This document shows, piece by piece, positions 39,601-47,954 of a stretch of 64,000 bases of DNA. Position numbers and translations under genes: made by a program. The notes beneath the pieces were generated by a model, which saw nothing but the letters and a program-made list of their open reading frames with translations, was not told the origin of the DNA and made no database searches. The stretch lies in contig OY848918.1 in NCBI GenBank assembly GCA_963693285.1, positions 18,418,047 through 18,482,046 on the forward strand, in the 5' to 3' direction. The DNA is from Xestospongia muta (lineage: Eukaryota > Porifera > Demospongiae > Haplosclerida > Petrosiidae). Numbering within the stretch: the first letter of the stretch is position 1; the number at the start of each line of letters is the position of its first letter.

Positions 39601-41184
39601 AATGTTGACAAAATTTTTGTCAAATGATTTTTCCTATTTATAGCCATGCCTTTAATTAAAACATTGGAAGGAAACATTTTGGCGAGTGAAGAATATTTAC
39701 CAAACTCATAATTTCCTACATGTTACCATAATCTCACTAATGTTACAATTAATTGTATGTGTAATTTTAGGGCATACTGTAATAATATGTAAGTGTTTAA
39801 AATTGTATTGTAACACATTTACTATATTATATTATGAATGTCTAAAGATATGGCTAGTATCATTTTTTGCTAATCATAACTCTGTTCTAAAGCAGTATGT
39901 GACACGAGGCAGTCCAAGTTAATCAAAGATGGGTCTGTGGTCTTATTTCAGAGATTATCACCGCAACCAGGACACATTACAACAGTCATTAATGTATGAA
40001 CTTAACATGATAGGGAGACACGTGATTTTACATGGTCTACTATTAAATATAGACCATAATATGATACAGCCTTATAAATATCTGATGTATAAAATTTTAT
40101 CCTTATTTGCAAAATTTAATGCATTTGTTAAATTAATTCACAAAATTGTTTATAAAATCTATTATGTTAGTGACATTCCTGAGTATACTGTTTATGAGTG
40201 TATAAAACATAAAATTTAATGTTGTTTGTAAATATAAATTATAAATCCTGGAATACGACAAAGCAAAGGCCAGTCTATAAAAATGGATCATCGTTAGCAA
40301 TCCAAACAACTTGTTGTTCTAATCATAATCAATACTTCTGATTAGTATTTAACTAACTATATTTATCAGAGCTTTATCAGCATTCTGGTAGATTGTAAAT
40401 ATATGAGAACAGTGAGTGAATATATATGTGTGTGGTATAAAATCTTGTAATAAATACAGAAAATATATTTTACAAATGTCATATTAAAAGCATATTCATA
40501 AAAATATTGTCCTTCGAAAGTTTGTGTTAATAATAGATATGAACTGGTTCTGTTAGAATTATTCAGTAACATTGTTATTAGATCAACAAATGTAAGCATC
40601 ATATCAGTAATATTAACACTTTACTATTATAATGAGTGTATAATGTGATAAGACAGAAAAGACAAAAATTCTACGCTATCAATTAAAATGACACAAGAAT
40701 TTGTGTTACTAAATTCAGATCATCCCATGTATTATAGCTCAACTAAATCACATTATAATAATGATACAGTTTGTTTTGATGTCTAAATTATTGATTCTTA
40801 GACTTATTTATAAAAACACTGTATATGAAAAATAGGCTTTAATGTTGAGATATATACTTAAATATTGAGAGCTAGTAACTTACAATGTCTGGATAATGAT
40901 AGTTTACATCAGCACCTTGTTCAATAGTAGATTTGACTACTTCAATGTTTCCATTAAAAGCTGCACAATACAGTTGATCATTCTATTATAAAGACATGTA
41001 TCATGTAGTGTAGTATAGTGAGTATACAGATCAGCCCTTATAACTAAAAGACCAACTTTTAGAAAGATATTCTGTCTATACAATAATACTGATATGTGAG
41101 TTTAGTTAGTATCACAGTGATATATAGGGATAATGACATAGAAATAAAAAAAGGTTATAGAATTACTATTTTTTTCTGAGACAT
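12387..41184 (-). CDS. Ankyrin - Roc - COR - Death (ROCO-type) gene, full exon model
   Basis: Ten exons joined with consistent phase: 41184-41167, 40982-40884, 35904-35815, 30464-30375, 27000-26902, 21050-20961, 18655-18557, 16477-16294, 15665-13599, 13307-13027. The alternative last exon is 12655-12387. The coding sum is 3,117 bases (1,038 residues plus stop), or 3,105 with the alternative exon (1,034). Order: seven ankyrin repeats (about residues 7-230), linker, Walker A GAPGTGKS at 282-289, Roc-like GTPase, COR domain from about 604, Death domain 946-1038. ROCO proteins are GTP-regulated multidomain signalling proteins. DAPK1 has kinase-ANK-ROC-COR-Death, and this gene lacks the kinase. 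Cytosolic signalling through Death-fold partners is the likely role (inference). The ankyrin introns are 2-6 kb and full of transposon remnants. The start is chosen by splice phase and by the matching MSQ start of the plus-strand paralogue. Confidence 0.8.
13027..13307 (-). CDS. Terminal exon 10a: Death domain
   Basis: The acceptor TTTACAG before 13307 provides two bases completing the split codon from exon 9 (phase 1). The frame reads VKPEKHVLLRLLYP, KWQEIGDLLGVDVDTI, MLQSWLDNEPTPVSW and ILDIIEGPLQ, ending LKISR and stop. This is a complete six-helix Death domain of about 90 residues, including the conserved Trp residues of helices 1, 4 and 5. The upstream open frame to 13413 is intron read-through, not coding. 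Exon 10b lies 372 bases further on as a tandem copy. Confidence 0.85.
13599..15665 (-). CDS. Exon 9: Roc-like GTPase and COR domain
   Basis: A single 2,067-base exon (acceptor TTTATAG, donor GTTAGC, phase 1 in and out). It begins two bases before YTGLLYKALKEGR and runs into Walker A GAPGTGKSS. G3 is present as DSGGQ (about residue 436). The G4 position reads GTFFDK (about 529) instead of the usual (T/N)(H/K)xD, so nucleotide selectivity may be altered. A Ser/Asp/Gln-rich loop of roughly 50 residues separates P-loop and G3. The COR domain follows: an RWFLFKLELEDL start, LLYYHDLTIFLYFP, DVVFLHPQPLFNKL, EGIFTRKLLDCLP, FFIPSVLP, then PQGLFPALIVGLLKR. The C-terminal part holds a Cys-rich stretch (ECFLCSVCPPP) of unknown role. 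The exon is fully open, so the domain is under constraint or recently intact. Confidence 0.88.
16294..16477 (-). CDS. Exon 8: last ankyrin repeat and linker
   Basis: 184 bases, acceptor CACATAG, donor GTCAGT, phase 0 in and phase 1 out. It encodes a canonical repeat (DGLSPLHYACSEGKVECVE, ILLLCGADATI), then a second partial ankyrin turn (NNEGQTPADM) and a Lys/Asp/Ile-rich linker ending IDKSLH. The split Asp codon with exon 9 fits exactly, which is the main support for joining the ankyrin part to the Roc part. Confidence 0.88.
16478..18556. other. Intron 7 of the ROCO gene
   Basis: AT-rich, no exon, no clear transposon edge. It separates the [33+30] ankyrin exon units from the last ankyrin exon. 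Confidence 0.6.
18557..18655 (-). CDS. Exon 7: 33-residue ankyrin repeat
   Basis: 99 bases between acceptor TTATGTAG and donor GTAAGT, phase 0 on both sides. It reads HKITPLHCAACKGKSEIAH then ILIKAGASLDPIDK. TPLH, the A-A helix and the GAS turn match the ankyrin consensus. It pairs with exon 6 to form one copy of the duplicated two-exon unit. Confidence 0.88.
18656..20473. repeat. Intron sequence shared with 27.0-29.6 kb and with the plus-strand gene
   Basis: The part from about 19000 to 20470 recurs at about 27550-29000. In inverted orientation it recurs at 55.6-56.8 kb and 59.2-59.9 kb; a marker is TAAGGCACTTCAAATAGACT. It is intronic duplication product, with no exon. Confidence 0.75.
20474..20779 (+). 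mobile_element. TA-inserting small element with helix-turn-helix remnant
   Basis: Flanked by TA on both sides (20472-20473 and 20780-20781). The left end is CTGTAGTTCCC and the right end is the inverted match GGGGAACTACGG. The equivalent intron of the plus-strand paralogue (around 54361) has a single TA and no insert, which is a clean empty site. Positions 20612-20746 encode about 44 residues reading EVEAIKALRTHPE, VSAIAKKYDVD, HIREWDKQFDKLL and stop. This is a homeodomain-like or Psq-type DNA-binding helix-turn-helix, as at the N-terminus of pogo/Tigger-type transposases. No DDE domain remains, so the element is non-autonomous. Confidence 0.75.
20961..21050 (-). CDS. Exon 6: 30-residue ankyrin repeat
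   Basis: 90 bases between acceptor TTTTTCAG and donor GTTAGT, phase 0 both sides. It reads IGTTALHGASNAEIAEILIK then NKSNIHALNK. Compared with the 33-residue repeats, three residues are missing between the two helices (ASN-AEIAEIL instead of AAxxGHxEIAEIL). The same short form occurs in every sister exon. Confidence 0.87.
21500..23090 (-). mobile_element. Ty3/gypsy-type retrotransposon pol remnant
   Basis: Read on the minus strand, three pol blocks occur in the right order. Around 22700-22740 a reverse-transcriptase tail (LTPEKV, then a PTPRN block) is followed by KFLPSLSSKLNPL. Around 22330-22500 there is an RNase H block with YDAPSHGLGAIL and IGFTSYTLAP. Around 21520-21605 an integrase core starts HIDYAGPF. 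Several frameshifts and stops interrupt it. A conserved open stretch at 22891-23085, also seen at 31660 and 37100, was not identified. It lies in intron 5 of the ROCO gene, with shorter copies in the duplicated introns. Confidence 0.8.
23203..26400 (+). mobile_element. MULE-type DNA transposon with SWIM and PHD fingers (copy A)
   Basis: Long imperfect terminal inverted repeats of about 100 bases: left about 23203-23303, right about 26301-26400. Both contain CCTATAGGTC, an ATTGGTCTGG block and GAAACCACGCCTCAAAAA. Inside, on the plus strand, come the following. At 23307-23560 is an N-terminal domain (FASYTELEKKIKTYE, then RDSRTL) of the kind found in ZSWIM-like proteins, here frameshifted near its end. 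At 24093-24458 is a transposase core with VDATYKLN and LTDKD acidic residues. Around 24975-25070 is a SWIM finger, CQCMFWKSMRFPCQHI (CxC...CxH). Around 26075-26175 is a PHD-like finger with YCGQC and VCDSC. Stops and shifts make it inactive. It lies in intron 5. Confidence 0.8.
24093..24458 (+). pseudogene. MULE/ZSWIM-like transposase core fragment (copy A)
   Basis: 121 open codons. MVDATYKLNELPIPVYL carries the first catalytic Asp context, VDGNGQSEMV and AISEMVRWF follow, and TRVFLTDKDF carries the second acidic site. The frame breaks at a T-run near 24413-24420 before the region where the last catalytic Glu is expected. Compare the related but distinct core at 42366-42956. Confidence 0.75.
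26902..27000 (-). CDS. Exon 5: 33-residue ankyrin repeat
   Basis: 99 bases, acceptor TTATGTAG, donor GTAAGT, phase 0. It reads NNNTPLHWAAAMGRSDVAD then VLIKSGASLDAINK. It is a close sister of the plus-strand exon at 60407-60505, which differs mainly in the first helix. Confidence 0.88.
27001..29611. repeat. Intron 4 sequence, duplicate of 18.7-20.5 kb
   Basis: From about 27550 the sequence follows that of 19.0-20.4 kb with small differences. The part at about 29030-29560 also matches plus-gene intron sequence at 54.4-54.97 kb in inverted orientation. No exon seen. Confidence 0.75.
29612..30193 (+). mobile_element. Second TA-inserting small element, longer form
   Basis: Flanked by TA (29610-29611 and 30194-30195). 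The right end GGGGAACTACGG is the same as in the 20474-20779 copy. The helix-turn-helix remnant at 29750-29884 differs by only a few residues. The longer interior includes two GGGTGGGTGCTTGCAT blocks near the right end. The 5,440-base duplication breaks inside it at 29948, so its right part is repeated at 35388-35633. Confidence 0.7.
30375..30464 (-). CDS. Exon 4: 30-residue ankyrin repeat (duplication copy 1)
   Basis: 90 bases, acceptor TTTTCAG, donor GTTAGT, phase 0. It reads YGATALHRASNAEIAEILIK then NKSNIHALDE. It has the short three-residue-deleted form, like exon 6. Confidence 0.87.
30920..31520 (-). mobile_element. Gypsy pol remnant (duplication copy 1)
   Basis: A shortened version of the 21.5-22.8 kb remnant. 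The integrase start lies around 30940-31010, the RNase H block around 31060-31250, and the reverse-transcriptase tail near 31440-31505. An identical copy is at 36360-36960. Confidence 0.7.
31940..32335 (+). mobile_element. MULE 5' fragment with intact N-terminal domain (copy C1)
   Basis: Left terminal repeat followed by an open 87-codon frame at 32071-32334. It carries FASYTELEKKIKTYE, RDSRTLEAA and KRVPKRVEGANED, and runs through the point where copy A is shifted by one base. The transposase core and right end are missing. Confidence 0.7.
32340..32822. repeat. Unidentified insert ending in a perfect hairpin (also at 37780-38262)
   Basis: Sequence with higher GC than the intron, an (AC)n run at about 32757-32775, then a perfect 10-base stem TAACCTCGCT / AGCGAGGTTA at 32789-32822 around a 14-base loop. 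It is absent from the 23 kb unit. I could not find matching terminal repeats or a target duplication. Confidence 0.45.
32823..35387. other. Intron sequence of the duplicated segment, copy 1
   Basis: Parts at about 33.9-34.0 kb and 34.5-35.3 kb match plus-gene intron 2 (51.0-52.15 kb) in inverted orientation. Several small open frames (33318-33539, 34246-34482, 34489-34779) have no splice context or recognisable content. Confidence 0.5.
35388..35633 (+). mobile_element. Right part of the TA-inserting element, cut by the duplication
   Basis: Identical to 29948-30193. It lacks the left end because the duplicated segment starts inside the element. Confidence 0.8.
35815..35904 (-). CDS. Exon 3: 30-residue ankyrin repeat (duplication copy 2)
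   Basis: Same sequence as exon 4, 5,440 bases away, with the same acceptor and donor, phase 0. Because the exon is a multiple of three and phase 0 on both sides, splicing in both copies keeps the reading frame and adds one ankyrin repeat. Confidence 0.87.
36360..36960 (-). mobile_element. Gypsy pol remnant (duplication copy 2)
   Basis: Identical to the 30920-31520 remnant within the second 5,440-base copy. Confidence 0.7.
37380..37775 (+). mobile_element. MULE 5' fragment (copy C2)
   Basis: Identical to 31940-32335. The open N-terminal domain frame lies at 37511-37774. Confidence 0.7.
40884..40982 (-). CDS. Exon 2: first ankyrin repeat
   Basis: 99 bases, acceptor TAATAG, donor GTAAGT, phase 0. 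It reads NDQLYCAAFNGNIEVVKS then TIEQGADVNYHYPDI. It is highly similar to the plus-strand exon 50825-50923, and the intron 5' of it is also shared with the paralogue. Confidence 0.87.
41167..41184 (-). CDS. Exon 1: start codon exon
   Basis: 18 bases, ATG to donor GTAATT, encoding MSQKKI in phase 0. Support is comparative: the plus-strand gene has an 18-base start exon MSQRDV with the same leader (ACTTTTCAnAATGTCTCAG), and the intron that follows is alignable in both genes. Confidence 0.75.
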
Positions 41185-41555
41185 TGTGAAAAGTATAACT
41201 AATATCTTAGAACCTGAGCTCACTTAAAAGAGGAATCACTACTAACTAAATTGCTAACCTAATTATAATAAGATTAGATTAATCTGTCTGTCTACTAACA
41301 ACACAACAAAATTGTATAACGTTTGGTGGTATCTTTCTAAACAACTGAAAAATAACTTTATGAATCTGCTGATGACATTTCATCAAATCCTATGATGGCT
41401 ACAATGTTTCTGGATTCAATTTGCTCTCAAAATTTGCCTCACTATATATACTTATTAGCAGTGTTTAGTGAACCCACATTCGGTTCACTAAGATGTTGGT
41501 TATTGAACCAACAGTCACGTGAGAAACATGAATATAATTAAAACCACGTGGTATC

Positions 41556-41888
41556 TTGATGGGTGAGGATGGGCCTGGTAAGAGGACAACAGTAGACTTT
41601 GGTGATAGCGCCACCGCGACAGAAGCTAGTGGGATACTTGAAGTTGGAACCAAGTTTAAAAGCTGGACTCAGACAATAAAGGTTATTAATACTTTTCAAA
41701 GAAAGATCTACTGTCAGTTTTACGTACGAGATTCTAGAACTCTAATTCAAGCTCAAAAATTCTCTCCAAAGCTAGTAAACAAAGTATCTAATGACATCAA
41801 CCACATTTTTGTTATGCTTGCTTGCATTCATGGTGGACGGGTCTTTAAGTCTAGACCAAAGGATGGAAGCAGACCACTGCAAATGTGA
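41556..41888 (+). pseudogene. MULE N-terminal DNA-binding-like domain (copy D)
   Basis: 110 open codons: VGTKFKSWTQTIKV, then FYVRDSRTL, KFSPKLVN and ACIHGGRVFKSR. The same domain type (RDSRTL, KRxPKR, CxHGGxxFKSR) begins copies A and C. Its likely role is recognition of the element's terminal repeats, by analogy with FAR1/MULE-like proteins. Confidence 0.65.
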
Positions 41889-42365
41889 GCCATTATTATG
41901 CTCTGTGAACTGCACCAACCTAAACATTTGGCCTAAGCCTAACCTCCCTAGCGTAATTGACACTATACCAGTTCACTGACCACTTTTGTTCTGACATGTT
42001 ATCAGATACTTATCCATTATAATAGGACATTAAGGAAGAATGTAAAGCAATTATCAAATTAAACTTACAGAGGAAAAGTAAGCACTAGAAGTGAAAGAAA
42101 TGATGCTTGACCACAGTCATGATGTGAATCCTAAAGTTTTTATGAACCTTCCTCAACAAAGCAAAGTCGATGAAAATGTAAGTATCATTGCTCTTAGAAT
42201 ACATACATATATATATATATATTATACTAATTTTTAAACTATTTAATTGCATTGCTTGTATTTTAGACAATAACTGAAAATGAGAAGGCACTACAGTGGA
42301 AATCTAACAAGAAAATAATTCAAAATCATGTTTATTTCTACCACAGGTAATCAGGAAATTGTTAC

Positions 42366-42956
42366 ATGGACTATATGATGTGCTGTCTTCATCGTGTTAT
42401 TGTCTCAGAAGCTAATTTCAATGTACTTTTGCATTTAGGTAAACTTGTCACTTTGCGTGACTTCACAAACATTGTAACTAATCTATGGTTGAAGACAGAA
42501 TCTCATGGGAAAGACCTGCAAGCTGTCATATCAAAACCTGGCACTGACAAGGAGCACAACATCTTAGGCATTTTTTATCAGGATAAACAATTTCATTTCA
42601 GGCATTCCCAGAGATGTTATTCAACACACAAGTTGAATTCATTAAGGATGTCACTTTATGTATTTCTAATCTGTGATGAAAATGGACAAAGTGAAATTAT
42701 TGCGGCGTGCTTGGTAGTATCAGAAGAAAGGGCCATCATTAATGAAATGATTGGTACATTTCAGAAGTATAATGTAGCATGGACTAAGACAAAAGTGATC
42801 ATGACTGACAAAGATATAACTGAGAGGGATGCCCTGACAGAAGCATTTCCTGATGCAACTTTACAACTCTGTCCATTTTATGTGTTAAGATCTTTTGGAA
42901 GAGAGTTGACAATTGATGCTATGTCAATTAGGTCAGCAGATAGAAGTCTGATATAG
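42366..42956 (+). pseudogene. MULE/ZSWIM-like transposase core (copy D)
   Basis: 196 open codons. Visible are HNILGIFYQD, a diverged first catalytic block (the VDATYKLN of copy A is here STHKLNSL, so the Asp is lost), SLYVFLICDENGQSEI, AIINEMIGTF, VIMTDKDI with the second acidic site, and ALTEAFPDATLQLCPFYVLRSF. The frame stops before any SWIM finger, and no CxC...CxH motif was found downstream. Loss of the first Asp means this copy cannot be active. Confidence 0.72.
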
Positions 42957-43433
42957 TCACCTTGTCCGAAAGCTGTGTCATCAGTACTGATGAAACTACC
43001 ACGTTAGATGAGCAAAGGCATGTTCAAGAAGAGATCGTAATTGATAGTAGTGGGATTGAGTTAAGCAAGGTGAATACAATGAGTGATGAAGAGGCAAGCC
43101 TAATGGATCTACATGCAATAAAGAAAATGTGGTAGGCCTAAATGATTGGACAAAACTGTAGTGGGCTTGCCTAGGAAAAAAAAACGAATGACTGGTCCAG
43201 TTGCTTTTGAAAACCTTATCCTAGAAGCTGAGGAAATGATTATACTGTCATGGTTCATAGGAGAGACTGAAGTTCTTGATGTTTTAAGAGGGTAGAAGAT
43301 AACTGAAGATATGTTTGAGGTCATACCAGAGAATATGAACAATGTCTGTATTAGTGAATGTGTGTACTTGTCTAGCATCAAAAGATTTTTTAATGATAAT
43401 GCCTGGAAGATTGTATTCAACATTGTTACTATG

Positions 43434-43609
43434 AAGAATGACAAATGCAATTACTTCTGTCCTGTTTGCAAACTACAGATTGATGATTGAAGGGATAACA
43501 ACATCAACTGTAACTCCTGTTTAATGTGGTTACATCTCAAATGCACTGGACCAAAGAAAATGCCAGAGAATAGATACTAGTTTTGTAATACTTGCAAATA
43601 AGCCATTTT
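43434..43609 (+). pseudogene. PHD-like zinc finger remnant at MULE C-terminus (copy D)
   Basis: The frame reads YFCPVCKLQI, then NCNSCLMWLHLKCTGPKK, then FCNTCK, with the Cys and His spacing of a PHD finger. Two in-frame stops interrupt it. Copy A ends with the same kind of finger. Confidence 0.6.
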
Positions 43610-43729
43610 ACAATAATTAAAATTCTTGTGGTCAATTTTAATTATTTCATGCTCTCACTCGCCCGTCGGTTCAATAATCAATATTTAAATGAACCGAATG
43701 TCTGTTCACTAAACACTGCCATTCTTATT

Positions 43730-44890
43730 TCAACAATGTCAGTGGAATGAAACTTTTCATAGATAGGAATAATAAAAAGTCATCTGAGAAATTTCGTTTT
43801 ATAACCAGATGAAATAACTTAGTAATATAGATGCATTTCTGCTTAATCCATTCTACAGGAATAAATGATAGGGTGTTCATATTAAATTAGATGATCATTG
43901 ACAAATTCCTTTATTTAAGTAAATGAGCTCAGAATCAGCAATGAGCTGATTCTGGTTCATTAATCCAGGAAAAGTTAATTATTGTAAATTTGTCTTTGCA
44001 ATTCATTAGGTTTTTTTGTATTATATGGTATAGTTAGTGGTCTCTAAATGGTATGTATTCAGATGAATGAAAACGTATTGAAAAAATTGTTATGTGTTAG
44101 AACTAAATATTTTTACTACCAGAGGTAACACCTACAACCAAGTTAACAGTATCATTGAAATGGAGTCCTATTCCAATTCACCACATTGTTGATGAATATT
44201 GAAATATTCTTTTATCCCTGAAAATGATATAAGCATAATTGCAATTTTTAAAGCTTAAAACCCTACCTTATTGTACATTTTTTAACTTTCTTTCAGACTT
44301 ATCAGATACCAAGCAATTCTTAGAAGAGATAATGACTGTGATGCTACAAAGCTGAATGTCGACAATGAATATGTATTGTTGAATAACAAAGTTTTTAAAA
44401 ATACAATAACTCACCTGTTCCACATATTTCTTGTTCCATGATATTTTCTAAGGTATAACAAATATAATTTTTACCTTAATGTTGAAGCTAACTCATTTAT
44501 TACCAAATACAATGCCATATACCACTTTTTGATGAAGTGAAAAGAGCAATTCTACAAAAGCCTTTGTCTGAAATAAAGGTTATAATAACATGAACAAAAT
44601 GATATGCATTAGTTTAGAAGTATACTTAACTATATTAATGTTGCACAAAGTTGTTTCATTTTTCATCCACGACATAACAATTCATGATCTTCAATTGACA
44701 TTGGACATAATGTAAAATCTGACTTAAAATAGAAATTAGGTTTTGGCAGCAAGCTGTGAATTAATTTCAGGAGATCATATAACACAATTGTAAATAAATG
44801 ATACCTACATAAGGTTGTAACCATGACATCACTTTACAATAGTTGACATACTACTGTAGAAGTCCTAACATACCTTCTGTCAAAGAATTT
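43730..44890. other. No gene recognised
   Basis: AT-rich intergenic sequence between the two divergent genes. A coding-like scrap near 44300-44400 could not be placed. Confidence 0.4.
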
Positions 44891-44899
44891 CAAAATTTT

Positions 44900-45215
44900 C
44901 ATAAAAAAGATGTAAGATAAGACGTTTTATCTCCAATTTCTGCGTCATCAAAATCTTGCTCTACATCAACCTGGAATACACTGTCAGTGTCAACTGAATC
45001 CATTTCATATACGAAGGTGTTGTTTGAGTCGCTGTAATAATCAAGTTTATCATTATTCTCATCAATTCACTGGCAGCTGTAAGATCGATCTCTGCATCAC
45101 ATTCACTTGCATACTGACTTCATGTTGCTAAAAACTATGATGAATCACTCAATAGTAGGTCTATTTCAGATTCACCTGAATCGAACGAATCTTCCGTCAC
45201 CGCAATACATACGTA
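44900..45215 (-). pseudogene. Unidentified acidic coding remnant
   Basis: On the minus strand the frame reads an Asp/Glu/Ser-rich stretch in two parts. One is DSFDSGESEIDLLLSDSS followed by a stop. After a shift comes NDKLDYYSDSNNTF and DSVDTDSVFQVDVEQDFDD. Such acidic N-termini occur in several transposases, including piggyBac-like ones, but no catalytic region was found nearby. Confidence 0.35.
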
Positions 45216-45292
45216 ATTAATAAACTTTGCACTTGAAAGCACGTGGCGTGTATATATTATATATATATAATATTATATGTATTTGTGGAAAA

Positions 45293-45370
45293 TGCCGTGT
45301 GTCATTGGAGAAGGAAGAAGAGGTAGACATGTTGCAATCATCAACAAAGATACGAAAAGGATTGCCTGTA
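45293..45370 (+). other. Possible small exon
   Basis: ATG followed by MPCVIGEGRRGRHVAIINK and a few more codons, then a strong donor GTAAGT at about 45370. It is divergent from the acidic remnant just upstream. No convincing next exon in matching phase was found: the acceptor near 45588 would give a stop. Confidence 0.25.
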
Positions 45371-47637
45371 AGTTTTGTGTTTGTTCGAGACTAAGGTTAT
45401 AATTGTTTGCACTCTGTAAGTATTGATATTATCAAGTATTGTACTGATACAGTGAGTTGTAAGGTGAAATCAAATTCACTCTGTGGTTGACTTCCAGCAC
45501 CTCAGTAGTGGAGTATAAAGCTTTGTAAACATTGTTTATGTTTCTGTCATTTACATGAATACCAGAATTTATTTCATTCATTTTTAGGACACTACAACTG
45601 TGCATTCCCTTCTATGAGGAGGAGCTGTTATAAATGGATGAGGTGTCCTTTAATAATTTAAAGAAGTTGATGTTGGAATGAAAGTGCCTCCTTCTTGTTA
45701 TACTTCTGATGATGTATCTGATCAGGTCAGAATTATTGAAGAAAAGACAAATGGTTTTCTGAATATATAATTATATACATAAATCCATATGTAAAGTGAC
45801 TTTCCACTTCAAAGCACTGCAAGATCTGTTAATTACTTTTATTAATAACTGTTGTATAAACTGATATTAGACCAATGAAGCATATATGTTTTGTTAGTGA
45901 AACTATTTTATTTAAATAGTGATTATAGCCATAAACACAAATAAATGTGTGCAACATGTTATACATAGATGTATTATATATGGTTGAGAAAAGAAATAAT
46001 GCCAAGAGCCTTTGAAAACAAATTATTCTTAAGAAAGAACAATGTTCTGTGTTAAAAAGGTTTAGAATGTTCTAAATACTACACAATTGTACTATGTTTT
46101 ATCAAGTTTATGAAAATCCTACAGCTTCTTTTAACAAGGACATGCTAAAATATTTAAATTGAATCAGTGGTCATTCTTCAGTCCTTGTTAACTGATCCAG
46201 TTGATCACATTTTGGAAGTGAAGTAGAAGCATTAGATTATGCTGCTGCAAATATGAAGCAAACAATTACTTTACCACTTTCTAGATCACAATCATTTTTC
46301 AATTCTTATTGTTCCCAGTATCAATCACAATAATTGTTTCCAATGAGAACCTTATCTCAAAAGTCATTTTCTATCCACCACATATTTGTATCAATTTTGA
46401 AATTTATTTCAGTCACCAGAATTGGTAAGTTTAATTGTAAGCCAACCATTTTATATAATTATCAAATTAGGATAAATCAGATGGATCTTCTTCTGTGTCA
46501 TATCAATCTATGGTTAGTAATTTATTATTTTGTTCATATTTGTTCTCGTTTCTGTAGGTATAGTGGTCAACTATACTGAGCTATGTAAGCTGTTGTTTTC
46601 TAATATAACCTTTTTATTGATTATAATTGTGCTTCTTTAATTATACAGAGTTTGGATTGTTCCAATGCAAAAACAGCTGCAAAGAATGATAGAGCAGTTT
46701 GTACAACTTTATAGACAAAATGGCAATTACAAAGATAACAACACTTCCCTGCTTGCAAGTACCAAATTAGACACAGACACTAAAATGAAAATCAAGCATC
46801 ATTTAACATAACATACTGAAGTAGGGTATGGATGTCATCACTATCACAATCCATTCACGGTTATCCATTTTTTAGGTTCTACTATCATGTAATGCACTGT
46901 TAGTTTACGTTTGGTCCACTTAATGTAATATATATCAAGTGAGACAATATTGATGACACTCTACTTCAATCTTTAGTACAAACAAGTAAGTACAAGTTAA
47001 TTGATGACATTAAAATGATTGTCATGTTATCATTCCTGTGTTGTATCATATGATTTTCACTGGACTGTCATATGATATCATATGCCATGTGATAATGTTA
47101 TATATAATATTCAAAGTCCAGTATTATCTACTTGTTGTTTATGACATTATATATTATACACATGTCATATCTGAGATATATTCTCTATTGACTGTCACAT
47201 GATAATCACTTGATGTCATGTGACAAGTAATGGATAATGACATTTTACAATGGAATATTTCTTATGAAGTACAAGTAATAATAATTATTTATCATTGTCA
47301 ATGAAACCACAGCTTTTCCACCAAATATGTAAAGTGTGTATGAGTATCCTAAGATTGCTTTTGACCACATATTACATATTATATTATAATAATATGTCCA
47401 TTTCACATTCATTTAATGACGTGAGACTTTAGTAATGTAACAGAAACCTGCAGAAATTCAAATCTCTACATAGTATTGGGTACAATTGATTGATAACTAT
47501 AACCTCATAGCTTCTATTGACTCTCCAGACATAATAAATATATTTCCTTACAGTTAGAGTAGTATTGTCAAAATAGTCTTTGGATTTTTACAACTCTAAA
47601 TATCTATAATTAGAACAACACATATACTTATAGTGAC
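45371..47637. other. No gene recognised
   Basis: AT-rich. A frame of about 55 codons at roughly 46648-46811 follows a TACAG acceptor-like site and is Gln-rich (PMQKQLQRMIEQFVQLYRQN). It could be an isolated exon or chance. Confidence 0.35.
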
Positions 47638-47954
47638 CAGGGGTTCGTACAGGATTTGAACTTTGGGAGGAAAAATTCGGTCAATGCTCCTCCTATGTCT
47701 CATGCTGTATTGTACTATATATGCATGTTTTATTAAAACTAATAAAAACATGTCTACATAGTCACCTAGTGATTCAAATCTTGAACATTTAATGAAGGTT
47801 GCAATAGAAGGACCTTCATTAAAAGATGTTGACTTTAAAGGGATATTGAACTTTGACTTAAATAATTATAATTAATAAATATATATAGAAATTCTTGGGG
47901 GAAAAGCATCCTTGGGGGGATATCCCAGGGCTTCCCTCTCTGTATGAACCCCTG
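47638..47954. mobile_element. MITE with CAGGGGTTC termini
   Basis: The left end CAGGGGTTCGTACAG and the inverted right end CAGGGGTTCATACAG differ at one base. The 5-base GTGAC flanks both sides (47633-47637 and 47955-47959). The 317-base interior has no open frame. Confidence 0.75.

Larger units (their letters stand above)
29948..40827. repeat. Tandem 5,440-base duplication (29948-35387 and 35388-40827)
   Basis: Two head-to-tail copies with an offset of exactly 5,440 bases. The shared sequence begins CTTGTGAGCTGAC at 29948 and 35388 and ends TATATG at 35387 and 40827. I saw no difference in the lines compared, and all open frames in the two copies translate identically. Each copy contains one 30-residue ankyrin exon, a gypsy pol remnant, a MULE 5' fragment and intron sequence. 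The left breakpoint lies inside a small transposon, and no microhomology is visible at the junction. Near-identity means either a very recent duplication or an assembly artefact. Confidence 0.93.
41457..43720 (+). mobile_element. MULE-type DNA transposon, complete ends (copy D)
   Basis: 2,264 bases. Terminal inverted repeats of about 60 bases (41457-41516 and 43661-43720) match at 49 of 60 positions and start (A/G)GCAGTGTTTAGTGAAC. Flanking 9-base direct repeats ATACTTATT (41448-41456) and ATTCTTATT (43721-43729) differ at one base, as expected for MULE 8-10-base target duplications. The interior, in order, holds an N-terminal RDSRTL domain, a transposase core and a C-terminal PHD-like finger, with stops in the last part. 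The left end lies 273 bases from the start codon of the minus-strand ROCO gene, in its presumed promoter. Confidence 0.88.
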
